Below, piece after piece: positions 1 through 6,277 of a stretch of DNA of 6,736 nucleotides. Position numbers and translations under genes: made by a program. The stretch is from NCBI GenBank assembly GCA_005789055.1, contig SYAA01000187.1, forward strand, positions 1 to 6,736, written 5' to 3'. Positions within the stretch are counted from its first letter, which is position 1. Each line of letters starts with the position of its first letter. The stretch is from Actinomycetota bacterium (lineage in GTDB: Bacteria; Actinomycetota; Actinomycetes; Mycobacteriales; Mycobacteriaceae). Below the pieces are notes generated by a model. That model searched no databases and had not been told where the DNA came from. It saw only the letters and a program-made list of their open reading frames with translations.

Positions 1-864
1 AACGGCGGCTTTTCGTCAATCGGTCTGCTCCCGCAGATCATCGATGACGCGCTGCCGATCGTTCGCCAGTTGGGCATCAACGGCTCGGATTACCTCAACG
101 TCACCGTCGCGGCCCTGTCCGCCGCTGGTATCGCGCTGAGCGAGGGCGTCTGGAACGCCGCCGGTGACCTGCTCACCCTGGATATCCCGGGCGCCCTGGC
201 GACCCTCGGTACCGCGATCAGCGATGCGGGCACCTTGGCCCTCGGTGCCGGCGCTTACGTGCTCAGCAACGTGGTGGCTCGGGCTCAGGCCGTAGTCGGG
301 CTCGCCATCGCGTCGGCCGGGTACTTGGTCGAGGCCACCGTGGCTCAGATCGGCGCGGTGGTTGCGCGGACCGTCCAGATCGTGGAAGAGACGTTCGCGG
401 CGACCACCTTTGAGGACGGCTGGAACACGGCGATCGACGGGATCTTCGGCCCCACCGGTATTCCGGGATTGGTCCTGAACCTCACTATCGGTGCGGGTCA
501 GCAGACCGCTCTTATCCCACCCGGTGAGGGGCCAAACGTAAACGGCACCGAGCCGTTGGGCACCAACTACATCCCCAGCACTCGGGCGGTGGTTCAGTCC
601 GCGGTGAAGCAGGTTGCCGGCGCGCTGACGACGACGGTTACGCCGTCGTTGGCTGCTGAAGCTCCGGCTGCTCCGGCCGCTCTGGCTGCGTCGGCTGCGT
701 CGGCCCGTGCGGCTGCGGTTGAGGCGGCTCCGGCTGCCGAGGCTCCGGCTGCCGACAGCTCTGAGGCGGCTCCGGCCGCTGAGGCTGCCGAGGCTCCGGC
801 CGCTGAGGTTGCGGCGCCGAAGCCGGCCCGCAAGGCGGCTCGCGCGGTTCGTGCCTCTGCTTAA
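1..864 (+). CDS. Ala-rich mycobacterial envelope-type protein with Ala/Pro/Glu tail (5' partial)
   Basis: The frame is open from base 1, so the true start lies upstream and 287 C-terminal residues are visible before TAA at 862-864. The TTG at 70 lies inside this continuous reading and is unlikely to be the real start. Residues about 1-215 are rich in Ala, Val, Leu, Gly and Thr, with amphipathic or hydrophobic stretches such as ALATLGTAISDAG and VVGLAIASAGYLV. From about residue 218 the protein becomes almost pure Ala/Pro/Glu and contains a 14-residue tandem repeat. It ends in a basic segment, KPARKAARAVRASA. No enzyme motif is visible. The build (helical Ala/Val core, low-complexity tail, basic end) matches the next gene, so I infer two related members of a mycobacterial surface or secreted protein group. 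No secretion signal can be seen because the N-terminus is missing. The function is unknown. The reading frame is certain; the family placement is tentative. Confidence 0.8.
   Translation, partial: NGGFSSIGLLPQIIDDALPIVRQLGINGSDYLNVTVAALSAAGIALSEGVWNAAGDLLTLDIPGALATLGTAISDAGTLALGAGAYVLSNVVARAQAVVGLAIASAGYLVEATVAQIGAVVARTVQIVEETFAATTFEDGWNTAIDGIFGPTGIPGLVLNLTIGAGQQTALIPPGEGPNVNGTEPLGTNYIPSTRAVVQSAVKQVAGALTTTVTPSLAAEAPAAPAALAASAASARAAAVEAAPAAEAPAADSSEAAPAAEAAEAPAAEVAAPKPARKAARAVRASA
721..820 (+). repeat. 42-bp imperfect tandem repeat in the Ala/Pro/Glu tail
   Basis: Two 42-bp units (721-762 and 763-804) and a partial third (805-820) each begin with GAG and encode a 14-residue block. The first block starts EAAPAAEAPAA and the second EAAPAAEAAEAPAA. 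The first 21 bases of the two full units differ only by synonymous changes. The unit length is a multiple of three, so copy-number change would keep the frame. The repeat extends an extended, charged, low-complexity tail. Confidence 0.7.
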
Positions 865-888
865 CGGCTGAAGCACCACAGCAGTAAA

Positions 889-923
889 CACGCTGCCCCT
901 CCGCTAAGCGGAGGGGCAGCGTG
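889..923 (+). terminator. Intrinsic-type hairpin terminator, perfect 16-bp stem without U-tract
   Basis: Bases 889-904 (CACGCTGCCCCTCCGC) are the exact reverse complement of 908-923, with a 3-nt loop TAA at 905-907. The hairpin begins 25 bases after the TAA stop of the upstream gene. No run of T follows (GTGCTGTCTC), which fits the U-tract-poor terminators often proposed for mycobacteria. The 6-base segments 878-883 and 922-927 are also complementary and could give an alternative outer pairing. The near-perfect symmetry means it could act on either strand. Confidence 0.8.
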
Positions 924-1148
924 CTGTCTCGGGCCTGGACGATTTCGCAGGGGCGAATTCTCAGAAACGAACCCGTGGGCCCGGGTGCGCCACACCCAGC
1001 CGGGTCGGCCGGGGCGGGGTCGGCACCGATCCGGCCACGGCGCGACTGAACTGTGGGTATTGGCTGGAGTCCGGGTCCGCGGCGGCAATTGGGAAAACTA
1101 GGGTGACGAATTCCCGCCCATTGGGTAGGCGCTCAGCTTTTTCTCAGG

Positions 1149-1154
1149 TATGGT
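1149..1154 (+). promoter_or_regulatory. Possible -10 element (TATGGT) for the 1173 gene
   Basis: TATGGT fits the mycobacterial housekeeping -10 pattern TANNNT and lies 18 bases before the GTG at 1173, just upstream of the ribosome binding site. The only TTG-type -35 candidate, TTGGGT at 1121-1126, is 22 bases away, longer than the usual 16-19. The call therefore rests on the -10 match and position alone. Confidence 0.3.
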
Positions 1155-1164
1155 AGGGCTGACG

Positions 1165-1170
1165 GGAAGG
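1165..1170 (+). promoter_or_regulatory. Ribosome binding site (GGAAGG) upstream of the 1173/1182 start
   Basis: GGAAGG lies only 2 bases before GTG 1173 but 11 bases before the in-frame GTG at 1182. Both distances are off the optimum, so it does not settle which codon starts the protein. Starting at 1182 would remove only the first three residues and leave the hydrophobic N-terminus intact. Confidence 0.5.
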
Positions 1171-1172
1171 CG

Positions 1173-2393
1173 GTGACACGCGTGCGCAGGGTAATTGGAC
1201 CAATTCTGACGACGGGCGTGTCCCTGGTGACCGCCGGTGTGGTGGTCACCAACCCGATTGTGGCGCCACGCGCCGACGTTGCGATTCCAGCGGTGCAATT
1301 GTCGGCCGGCAACACCGAGACCATCGGGATGCTCGACCAGGCCTTCCTCGACGCGATCGCTCCCGGCCCGGCAGGATCGAGCAATCCCTTCTCGGTTCTC
1401 AAGGATCTGATCTCCGGACTGGCCGCCGACGCCACCTCGATGGGTAAGGACGTCATCGTTGATGCCTTCGTGGCGGGCGTCGCCGCGGTGTCTCCTCCCG
1501 AGTTGACTGCAGCGTCGAGTCCCTACGTCCCTTTCGCCGCGACCCCGGTCCCCGATTTCTCCGCGATCACCGATCCGCGCGACCTCGGCGCCCTGGTTCC
1601 TTCGGTGGCCGACGTGGCCGACGTGGCCGCCGCGGCGGCGGATTCCAGCGAGTTCGTCGCCAACGACGTGGTCCCTGTGGTCCGGGAGCTCGTCGCGAGC
1701 CTGGCGGCCGATGTCGAGTACGTCAGCACCGGACTGATTGAGGCCGCCTTCGCCGTCGGCGCCCTGGTGGCCCACGAACCGATTCTCATCGTGAGAACCT
1801 TCACCGCGTTGGTCAGCGGTGACTTCGAGGGCGCGCTGGCCAACGCCGTCAAGGCGGTGGTGGCCCCACTCGGCCCGCCGGCCATGGTCTACGACACCCT
1901 GCGGACCGTCGTCGTCAAGTACCTGTCGCCGGCGCCCCGCAACCCCGCGGCCGCGGCCCCGGCCTCGGCCCCTGCCCCGGCGCCCGGCGCGCGACCGGCA
2001 CCGCTCCCGACCGCACCCGGCACATCAGAATCTGACCCATCAGAATCCGGTTCAGCAGAATCTGACCCGCGGATCGCTGACGCATCATCGCGGACCGTCC
2101 GTGACAATCGACGCCATCGCAACCCGGTGCCCGGCGCGACGCCGGTCGGGATTGACGCCGTGCGCCCCGACGCGAGCCTCGCCGGTGCCGCCCGCAAGGC
2201 CGCCGGGGCCGTCCGCGACGCGATCAGTGCGGTCGGTGGAACGACCGCCGGACCGAGTTCGGGTGGCGCGAGCGAATCAGCCGTCAGCAACCTGCCGGTC
2301 GCCGACGGCGCCGCCGAGCAAGCCGCCCCGGCGGTCTCCGACGAACCCGCCAAGCCCGCCGGGCGTGCCCAGGCCGCTCGCCACCGCGGCTGA
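1173..2393 (+). CDS. Exported or membrane-anchored Ala/Val-rich mycobacterial protein with Pro/Ala-rich tail
   Basis: 406 residues, GTG start, TGA stop. Residues 2-6 (TRVRR) are basic and about 7-31 are hydrophobic (from VIGPILTTG to TNPIVAP), a Sec-type signal or signal anchor. The stretch that follows ([10 protein letters not shown]) resembles, from memory, the N-termini of a multi-copy group of mycobacterial hypothetical proteins. Residues about 45-250 are Ala/Val-rich and probably helical, with a GDFEGAL segment from residue 216 and a PLGPPA segment from 232. From about residue 253 the protein is Pro/Ala-rich and holds three S/A-E-S-x-x pentapeptides, and the C-terminus is basic (ending ARHRG). 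No catalytic motif is visible. The architecture parallels the protein encoded at 1-864, suggesting relatedness, but the terminator and about 300-base gap indicate separate transcription. I infer a cell-envelope or secreted location. The function is unknown, and the start could be 1182. Confidence 0.85.
   Translation: MTRVRRVIGPILTTGVSLVTAGVVVTNPIVAPRADVAIPAVQLSAGNTETIGMLDQAFLDAIAPGPAGSSNPFSVLKDLISGLAADATSMGKDVIVDAFVAGVAAVSPPELTAASSPYVPFAATPVPDFSAITDPRDLGALVPSVADVADVAAAAADSSEFVANDVVPVVRELVASLAADVEYVSTGLIEAAFAVGALVAHEPILIVRTFTALVSGDFEGALANAVKAVVAPLGPPAMVYDTLRTVVVKYLSPAPRNPAAAAPASAPAPAPGARPAPLPTAPGTSESDPSESGSAESDPRIADASSRTVRDNRRHRNPVPGATPVGIDAVRPDASLAGAARKAAGAVRDAISAVGGTTAGPSSGGASESAVSNLPVADGAAEQAAPAVSDEPAKPAGRAQAARHRG
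2025..2069 (+). repeat. 15-bp tandem repeat, three units, encoding SESDP-type pentapeptides
   Basis: Three consecutive 15-bp units (2025-2039, 2040-2054, 2055-2069) share the core CAGAATC and encode [10 protein letters not shown] and AESDP in the tail of the preceding protein. The A/T-richer codons (TCA, GAA, TCT) stand out from the GC-rich surroundings. Unit length keeps the reading frame. Confidence 0.7.
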
Positions 2394-2409
2394 CCCGCGC
2401 CGACGCCTT

Positions 2410-2433
2410 CTGGTCCGCGCGCAGTCAGACCAG
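2410..2433. promoter_or_regulatory. Inverted repeat upstream of the Rrf2 gene, candidate operator
   Basis: CTGGTC (2410-2415) and GACCAG (2428-2433) form a perfect 6-bp inverted repeat with a 12-base spacer, 16 bases before the ATG at 2450. If transcription starts at or near the ATG, the dyad covers roughly -40 to -17, over the -35 region. Rrf2 proteins bind as dimers to dyads of this scale and often repress their own gene, so this is a candidate autoregulatory site. A 6-bp dyad can arise by chance. Confidence 0.35.
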
Positions 2434-2436
2434 TGG

Positions 2437-2442
2437 CAGAAT
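2437..2442 (+). promoter_or_regulatory. Possible -10 element (CAGAAT) of a leaderless transcript for the Rrf2 gene
   Basis: CAGAAT ends 7 bases before the ATG at 2450, and no Shine-Dalgarno sequence lies in that gap (CCGCAGC). This spacing would place the transcription start on the A of the ATG, giving a leaderless mRNA as is common in mycobacteria. No clear -35 is seen. Confidence 0.35.
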
Positions 2443-2449
2443 CCGCAGC

Positions 2450-2926
2450 ATGCGGATGTCGGCTAAGGCGGAATACGCCGTCCGCGCCATGACCCAACTG
2501 GCCACGGCCGAACCCGGCGTGGTGGTCAAGACCGACGACCTCGCCGCCGCCCAGGGCATTCCGGCCCAGTTTCTCGTCGACATCCTCGCCGACCTGCGGG
2601 CCGACCGCCTCGTGCGCAGCCATCGTGGCCGCGACGGCGGCTACGAACTGGCCCGGCCGGCCAAGACGATCAGCATCGCCGACGTGCTGCGCTGTATCGA
2701 CGGACCACTGGCCAGCGTTCGGGATATCGGCTTGGGTGACCTTCCCTATTCCGGTCCCACCGCGGCACTCACCGACGTGTGGCGCGCACTGCGGGCGAGC
2801 ATGCGGGCGGTCCTGGAGGCCACCACCCTGGCCGACGTCGCCGCCGGCGCGCTGCCCGACCACGTCACGGAGATGGCGGCGGACTACCTCACGCAGGAAG
2901 ACCATCGCGGGCGCCGCAGTGTTTGA
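2450..2926 (+). CDS. Rrf2-family winged-helix transcriptional regulator (Rv1287-like)
   Basis: 158 residues. The N-terminus [14 protein letters not shown] is the typical Rrf2 opening. The DNA-binding region follows: a segment from I37 ([14 protein letters not shown]) and the wing motif [12 protein letters not shown] around residues 59-70 (G63, G64, Y65), then [13 protein letters not shown] leading into the dimerisation helix. Fe-S members such as IscR, NsrR and RirA have three cysteines in the region after this. Here C82 is the only cysteine in the protein, so a classical three-Cys cluster cannot form. From memory the sequence is close to M. tuberculosis Rv1287, which follows cysD-cysN, hinting at a sulfur-related role. 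The start at 2450 gives the expected family N-terminus; ATG 2456 is an alternative. The 3' end overlaps the transporter gene by 8 nt, so the two are probably co-transcribed. The effector is unknown. Confidence 0.93.
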   Translation: MRMSAKAEYAVRAMTQLATAEPGVVVKTDDLAAAQGIPAQFLVDILADLRADRLVRSHRGRDGGYELARPAKTISIADVLRCIDGPLASVRDIGLGDLPYSGPTAALTDVWRALRASMRAVLEATTLADVAAGALPDHVTEMAADYLTQEDHRGRRSV

Positions 2927-4145
2927 CGCGGCGGGGGTCGACGCGACGGGGGTTGACGCGACGGGGGCCGACGCGGTGGGGGCCGACGCGGGGGGACCCG
3001 AGACCGGACCGGCGCTGACCCGGGTGGAGATCCTTGGCGGAATCGGCCCGAACTGGTTCGCCTCGGTGATGGGCACCGGAATCGTCGCCAACGCCGGTGC
3101 CACGCTCCCCGTCCATCTTCTGGGCCCCCTCCATATTCCGGGCCTGTACACCTTCACCCGCGCGATGTGGGTGATCGCCGCTCTGCTGTTGGTGGTGCTG
3201 CTGGCCGTGATCGGTGGGCACTGGCTGCGGCACCCGACTGCGGCGCGCAGCCACGCCCGCAACCCGCAGATGGCGCACTTTTACGGCGCGGCACCGATGG
3301 CACTGTTGACCGTGGCCTCCGGTGCGGTGTTGGTGGGCGGAGATCTGATCGGCGACCGCGCCGCAATCGAACTGGCCTGGGCGCTGTGGATGGTGGGCAC
3401 CGTCGGCGGGCTCTTTACCGCCGTCAGCATCCCGTTCCTAATGTTCACCCAGCACTCGGTCGAACCCGACGCCGCGTTCGGCGGCTGGCTGATGCCGGTG
3501 GTCCCGCCCATGGTGTCTGCCGCCACCGGGGCGCTGCTGATTCCGCACATGCCGGCCGGAGTCGGGCGCCAGACCATGTTCTACGGCTGCTACGCGCTGT
3601 TCGGGCTGAGCCTGGTGGCGGCCCTCATCATCATCTCGATGATCTGGAGCAGGCTCGCGCTCTACGGCGTCTCGGGCACCGCCCGGGTGCCGACGCTGTG
3701 GATCGTACTCGGCCCGCTGGGCCAATCCATCACGGCCGCAGGGCTTCTCGGCCTCAACGCGGCTCTGGCCGTTGAACCCGATATCGCCGCGGCCATGAAC
3801 TCGTTCGCGATTCTGTTCGGTGTGCCGGTGTGGGGATTCGCAGTGCTGTGGATCGCACTGGCGACGGCGCTGACTGTGCGCACACTGCGGCGCGGCATGC
3901 CGTTCGCACTGACCTGGTGGAGCCTGACCTTCCCGGTGGGCACCTTCGTGACCGGCACCACCCAACTGGCCGTGCACACCGGATTGCCGGCGTTCGCCGT
4001 CGCGGCGCTGATCGCCTATCTCGGCCTGCTCGGCACCTGGCTGCTGGTGACGGCCCGCACCGCGCGCGGCAGCCTGCACGGCACCCTGCTGGCGCCGACC
4101 ACCCCGGCCGAACCGATCCGGGCGCGTAAGGATCCGGCGCGGTAG
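2919..4145 (+). CDS. TDT-family (TehA/Mae1/Ssu1/SLAC1) transporter, ten-helix membrane protein
   Basis: About 408 residues if started at GTG 2919. The membrane part begins with [19 protein letters not shown] (about residues 38-56), characteristic of TDT transporters and exporters. Ten hydrophobic segments can be counted, including [18 protein letters not shown] and a ninth containing [19 protein letters not shown], both typical of the family. The tail is short and basic. Family members move malate, sulfite, tellurite-related or inorganic anions; the substrate here cannot be read from sequence. The start is uncertain. GTG 2919 overlaps the regulator by 8 nt and would translate the 15-bp repeat into DA(T/A/V)G(V/A) pentapeptides with no good ribosome site. 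GTG 2976 sits inside the repeat, 8 bases after a G-run. GTG 3024 (V36) gives a compact 373-residue protein. The context suggests control by the adjacent Rrf2 regulator; given the Rv1287 link to sulfate assimilation genes, sulfite efflux is a reasonable hypothesis only. Confidence 0.88.
   Translation: MFDAAGVDATGVDATGADAVGADAGGPETGPALTRVEILGGIGPNWFASVMGTGIVANAGATLPVHLLGPLHIPGLYTFTRAMWVIAALLLVVLLAVIGGHWLRHPTAARSHARNPQMAHFYGAAPMALLTVASGAVLVGGDLIGDRAAIELAWALWMVGTVGGLFTAVSIPFLMFTQHSVEPDAAFGGWLMPVVPPMVSAATGALLIPHMPAGVGRQTMFYGCYALFGLSLVAALIIISMIWSRLALYGVSGTARVPTLWIVLGPLGQSITAAGLLGLNAALAVEPDIAAAMNSFAILFGVPVWGFAVLWIALATALTVRTLRRGMPFALTWWSLTFPVGTFVTGTTQLAVHTGLPAFAVAALIAYLGLLGTWLLVTARTARGSLHGTLLAPTTPAEPIRARKDPAR
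2925..2996 (+). repeat. 15-bp G-rich tandem repeat at the regulator/transporter junction
   Basis: Four units of GACGCGRYGGGGGYY (2925-2939, 2940-2954, 2955-2969, 2970-2984) and a degenerate fifth (2985-2996) run without interruption. The first unit begins within the TGA stop codon of the Rrf2 gene. In the transporter frame the units read [20 protein letters not shown] and DAGG. The fourth unit contains a possible GTG start at 2976. Each unit carries a run of five G. Confidence 0.85.
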
Positions 4146-4173
4146 CCGGGGCCGGACAAGATCGACGGCGTGC

Positions 4174-4179
4174 CACAAT
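4174..4179 (+). promoter_or_regulatory. Possible -10 element (CACAAT) of a leaderless transcript for the LLM-LMO operon
   Basis: The 40-base gap between the transporter stop and GTG 4186 has no Shine-Dalgarno sequence. CACAAT ends 6 bases before the GTG, the spacing expected when transcription begins at the start codon. No convincing -35 hexamer is present, so read-through from the transporter gene remains possible. Confidence 0.3.
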
Positions 4180-4185
4180 CGCGAC

Positions 4186-5094
4186 GTGCAGATTGGCATG
4201 AGCATGCCCGTGATGGAGCCCGACCTTGATGCGACCGTGTTGCGCCGGTGGGCGCAGGCGATCGACGAGGGCCCGTTCTCGTCACTGTGCTGGGGCGAAC
4301 GCATTGCCTTCGGCAATCCTGAGGCGCTGACACTCCTCGGGGCCCTGGCGGCCTGGACACACCGGGTACCGCTGATCACCACCGTGGTCGTGCCGCAGCT
4401 GCATGACCCGGTGCTGCTCGCCAAATCACTGGCCACCGGCGACATGCTTTGCGGCGGCCGGCTCACCGTCGGCGTCGGGGTGGGCGGCCGTCAGGAGGAC
4501 TACCTGGCCGTCGGCGCGGACCCGTCGACGCAGACCATGCGCGAGATGGCACAGCGGGTCGAGATCATGAAGCGGGTGTGGTCGGGGGAGAAGATCACCG
4601 AATCGGTGCTGCCGGTTGGTCCGGCACCGGTGCACTCCGGGGGACCTCGACTGCTGGTCGGCACGATCGGACCCAAGACGCTGCGCAGTGCCGCACCGTG
4701 GGCCGACGGTCTGGCCGGCATCACACTGGATCTCGACGTCGCTAAACAGGATGAACTGTTCGAGGTCGGCCGCACCGCCTGGGCGCAGGCTGGCAAGCCG
4801 GCCCCCCATCTGGCCACCTCGTTTTGGTTCGCCCTCGGCGACCCGGCTGACTCCCGCGCCCAGATTCACCGCCACCTGCGGCACTACATGAACTGGATCC
4901 CGGGTGAGTTCGTCGACGCGATGGCCCCGCATACCGGCTTTGCCGGCACCGAGGACGAACTGGCCGACGTGCTGGGGCAGTTCGCCGCCATCGGCACCAG
5001 CGAGATTCACCTCATCCCGACCAGTACCGACCTCGATCAGCTACGCCGCGTGGCTGATGTGGTCGCAGACTTTGACCTAGGGAACAGACTATGA
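4186..5094 (+). CDS. LLM-class (luciferase-like) flavin/F420-dependent oxidoreductase
   Basis: 302 residues, the usual length of single-domain luciferase-like proteins, which fold as a TIM barrel. The N-terminus VQIGMSMPV is the typical first strand. [21 protein letters not shown] (about residues 64-84, H73-D74-P75) and [17 protein letters not shown] (G90-Y106) are the family's conserved central strands, where sequences usually read LSGGR and GVGxG. The segment from [13 protein letters not shown] also fits. The protein probably uses reduced FMN or F420H2 with an unknown organic substrate; the cofactor cannot be assigned from sequence alone, though F420 use is common in mycobacterial members. 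GTG 4186 is chosen because it keeps the first barrel strand; ATG 4198 and 4204 would clip it. Its TGA overlaps the ATG of the next gene (ATGA), implying translational coupling and a shared role with the lactate monooxygenase-like enzyme. Confidence 0.9.
   Translation: MQIGMSMPVMEPDLDATVLRRWAQAIDEGPFSSLCWGERIAFGNPEALTLLGALAAWTHRVPLITTVVVPQLHDPVLLAKSLATGDMLCGGRLTVGVGVGGRQEDYLAVGADPSTQTMREMAQRVEIMKRVWSGEKITESVLPVGPAPVHSGGPRLLVGTIGPKTLRSAAPWADGLAGITLDLDVAKQDELFEVGRTAWAQAGKPAPHLATSFWFALGDPADSRAQIHRHLRHYMNWIPGEFVDAMAPHTGFAGTEDELADVLGQFAAIGTSEIHLIPTSTDLDQLRRVADVVADFDLGNRL
5079..5083 (+). promoter_or_regulatory. Ribosome binding site (AGGGA) for the lactate monooxygenase-like gene
   Basis: AGGGA lies inside the last codons of the upstream gene, 7 bases before ATG 5091. 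It supports this ATG and shows that the overlapping gene has its own ribosome recruitment as well as coupling through the ATGA overlap. Confidence 0.6.
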
Positions 5095-6257
5095 CGCAGT
5101 CGTATGGCAACTACCAGATCGAGATCTACTTCCAGGGCTTGGCCGGGGTGCTCCCCAGTCTGCCGATGTCCTTCGACGAACTCCAGTCCCGCGCGCAGCA
5201 GGCCCTGTCTCCGTCGGTCTGGTCCTATGTGTCCGGGGGTGCCGGCGACGAGCGCACCCAGCGCGCCAACGTCACCGCATTTGAGCAGTGGGGACTGATT
5301 CCCCGGATGCTTGTCGGCGCCACCGAACGCGATATGTCGGTCGAACTCTGGGGGCGACGCTGGCCTGCGATCTTCATGGCGCCCGTCGGTGTGATCGGCC
5401 TCTGTACGCCAGACCGCCATGGCGACATCGCGGCGGCCCGCGCCGCCGCGCGCACCGGCGTGCCACTGTGCGTGTCGACGCTCACCATGGACCCACTGGA
5501 AGACGTCGCAGCCGAATTCGGCGATACCCCCGGATTATTCCAGCTTTACACCCCCACCGATCGCGAACTCGCCGAGAGCCTGGTGCGCCGCGCCGAGGCG
5601 GCTGGCTACGCCGGAATCGTGGTCACCCTTGACACCTGGATCCCCGGCTGGCGGCCCCGGGATCTGTCGACGGCGAACTTCCCGCAACTGCGCGGGCTGT
5701 GCCTGGCCAACTACATCAGCGATCCGGTGTTCCGCGCGAAAGTCGATGCCGACATCGACGCCGACCCGCGAGCCGCGGTGATGCACTGGGTCAGCATCTT
5801 CGGAAACTCGTTGACGTGGAACGACATTCCGTGGTTGCGTTCGATCACCACGCTGCCGTTGATACTGAAGGGCATCTGCCATCCCGATGATGCGCGGCGT
5901 GCCATCGACGCCGGAGTGGACGGAATCTACTGCTCCAACCACGGAGGCCGTCAGGCCAATGGCGGGCTGCCCGCCATCGATTGCCTGCCCGACGTGGTGG
6001 CGGCGTGCGGCGATGTGCCCGTCTTGTTCGACTCCGGTATCCGATCCGGGGCCGACGTGATCAAGGCACTGGCCCTGGGCGCCAAAGCTGTCGGCATCGG
6101 CCGGCCGTACGCCTACGGGGCGGCACTGGCCGGCACCGACGGGATCGTGCACGTGCTGCGCTCGATGCTGGCCGAGGCCGACCTGATCATGGCCGTCGAC
6201 GGCTATCCCACACTGAAGGATCTGACCCCGGAGGCGTTGCGGCGCGTGCAGCGATAA
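5091..6257 (+). CDS. Lactate 2-monooxygenase-like FMN-dependent alpha-hydroxy acid oxidizing enzyme
   Basis: 388 residues, full length for the family. It should oxidise an L-2-hydroxy acid with FMN in the cytoplasm; M. smegmatis lactate 2-monooxygenase turns L-lactate and O2 into acetate, CO2 and water. Visible active-site residues are Y46 ([10 protein letters not shown]), G100 (MAPVGVIGL), Y153 (LFQLY), D181 (VTLDTW), K260 (LILKGI), and H284 with R287 in SNHGGRQ, the catalytic His/Arg signature. The flavin-phosphate region is [10 protein letters not shown] (from D314) and GRPY (G337-Y340). The N-terminus ([10 protein letters not shown]) and blocks such as RGLCLANY and [16 protein letters not shown] match, from memory, the mycobacterial monooxygenase better than glycolate or lactate oxidases. 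G100 corresponds to the Gly (Gly99) studied in the M. smegmatis enzyme; oxidases usually have Ala there. The lid region (about 192-242) looks several residues shorter. Substrate preference for lactate itself is inferred. It is translationally coupled to the upstream luciferase-like gene. Confidence 0.92.
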   Translation: MTQSYGNYQIEIYFQGLAGVLPSLPMSFDELQSRAQQALSPSVWSYVSGGAGDERTQRANVTAFEQWGLIPRMLVGATERDMSVELWGRRWPAIFMAPVGVIGLCTPDRHGDIAAARAAARTGVPLCVSTLTMDPLEDVAAEFGDTPGLFQLYTPTDRELAESLVRRAEAAGYAGIVVTLDTWIPGWRPRDLSTANFPQLRGLCLANYISDPVFRAKVDADIDADPRAAVMHWVSIFGNSLTWNDIPWLRSITTLPLILKGICHPDDARRAIDAGVDGIYCSNHGGRQANGGLPAIDCLPDVVAACGDVPVLFDSGIRSGADVIKALALGAKAVGIGRPYAYGAALAGTDGIVHVLRSMLAEADLIMAVDGYPTLKDLTPEALRRVQR

Positions 6258-6277
6258 GGCCGTGCGACGATGACACG

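Larger units (their letters stand above)
865..1172. other. Intergenic region between the two Ala-rich protein genes
   Basis: This 308-base stretch contains no convincing gene. Its left end carries the hairpin terminator at 889-923. The middle (about 930-1090) is GC-rich, with only a small 5-bp stem (983-987 with 993-997) and G/C-rich near-repeats. I see no coding signal or RNA gene there. The right end (about 1085-1172) is less GC-rich and should hold the promoter and ribosome binding site of the gene at 1173. Confidence 0.6.

Noticed and set aside
16..891. Long antisense open frame (291 codons) opposite the first gene
   Set aside because: It mirrors the GC-rich codon pattern of the + strand gene. 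Its translation is Arg/Ser/Gly-rich with no family features, and it starts inside the terminator.
861..1088. 75-codon minus-strand frame in the intergenic region
   Set aside because: It runs through the perfect terminator hairpin and has Pro/Arg-rich composition with no ribosome site. It is treated as chance.
1121..1126. TTGGGT as the -35 box for the 1173 gene
   Set aside because: The spacing to TATGGT is 22 bases, outside the normal range, so it was not listed as a promoter element.
1819..2466. 215-codon + strand frame overlapping the second gene's tail
   Set aside because: It is Arg/Pro-rich out-of-frame reading of the Pro/Ala-coding region, with no start signal or family resemblance.
2625..2918. 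Upstream extension of the transporter frame through the Rrf2 gene
   Set aside because: The translated stretch is Pro/Arg/Thr/Trp-rich shadow sequence of the regulator's other frame. The transporter family begins at about position 3024.
2925..2996. CRISPR-like array
   Set aside because: Units are 15 bp, contiguous and without unique spacers, so this is a minisatellite, not a CRISPR.
1889..3262. 457-codon minus-strand open frame spanning the tail of the second gene, the Rrf2 gene and the start of the transporter
   Set aside because: It crosses three well-supported + strand genes and reads as low-complexity Ala/Gly/Arg protein. Its length follows from high GC content and the in-frame 15-bp repeat.
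3438..4466. 342-codon minus-strand open frame opposite the transporter and LLM gene
   Set aside because: Arg/His/Gly/Gln-rich shadow protein with no motif, opposite strongly supported membrane-protein and enzyme genes.
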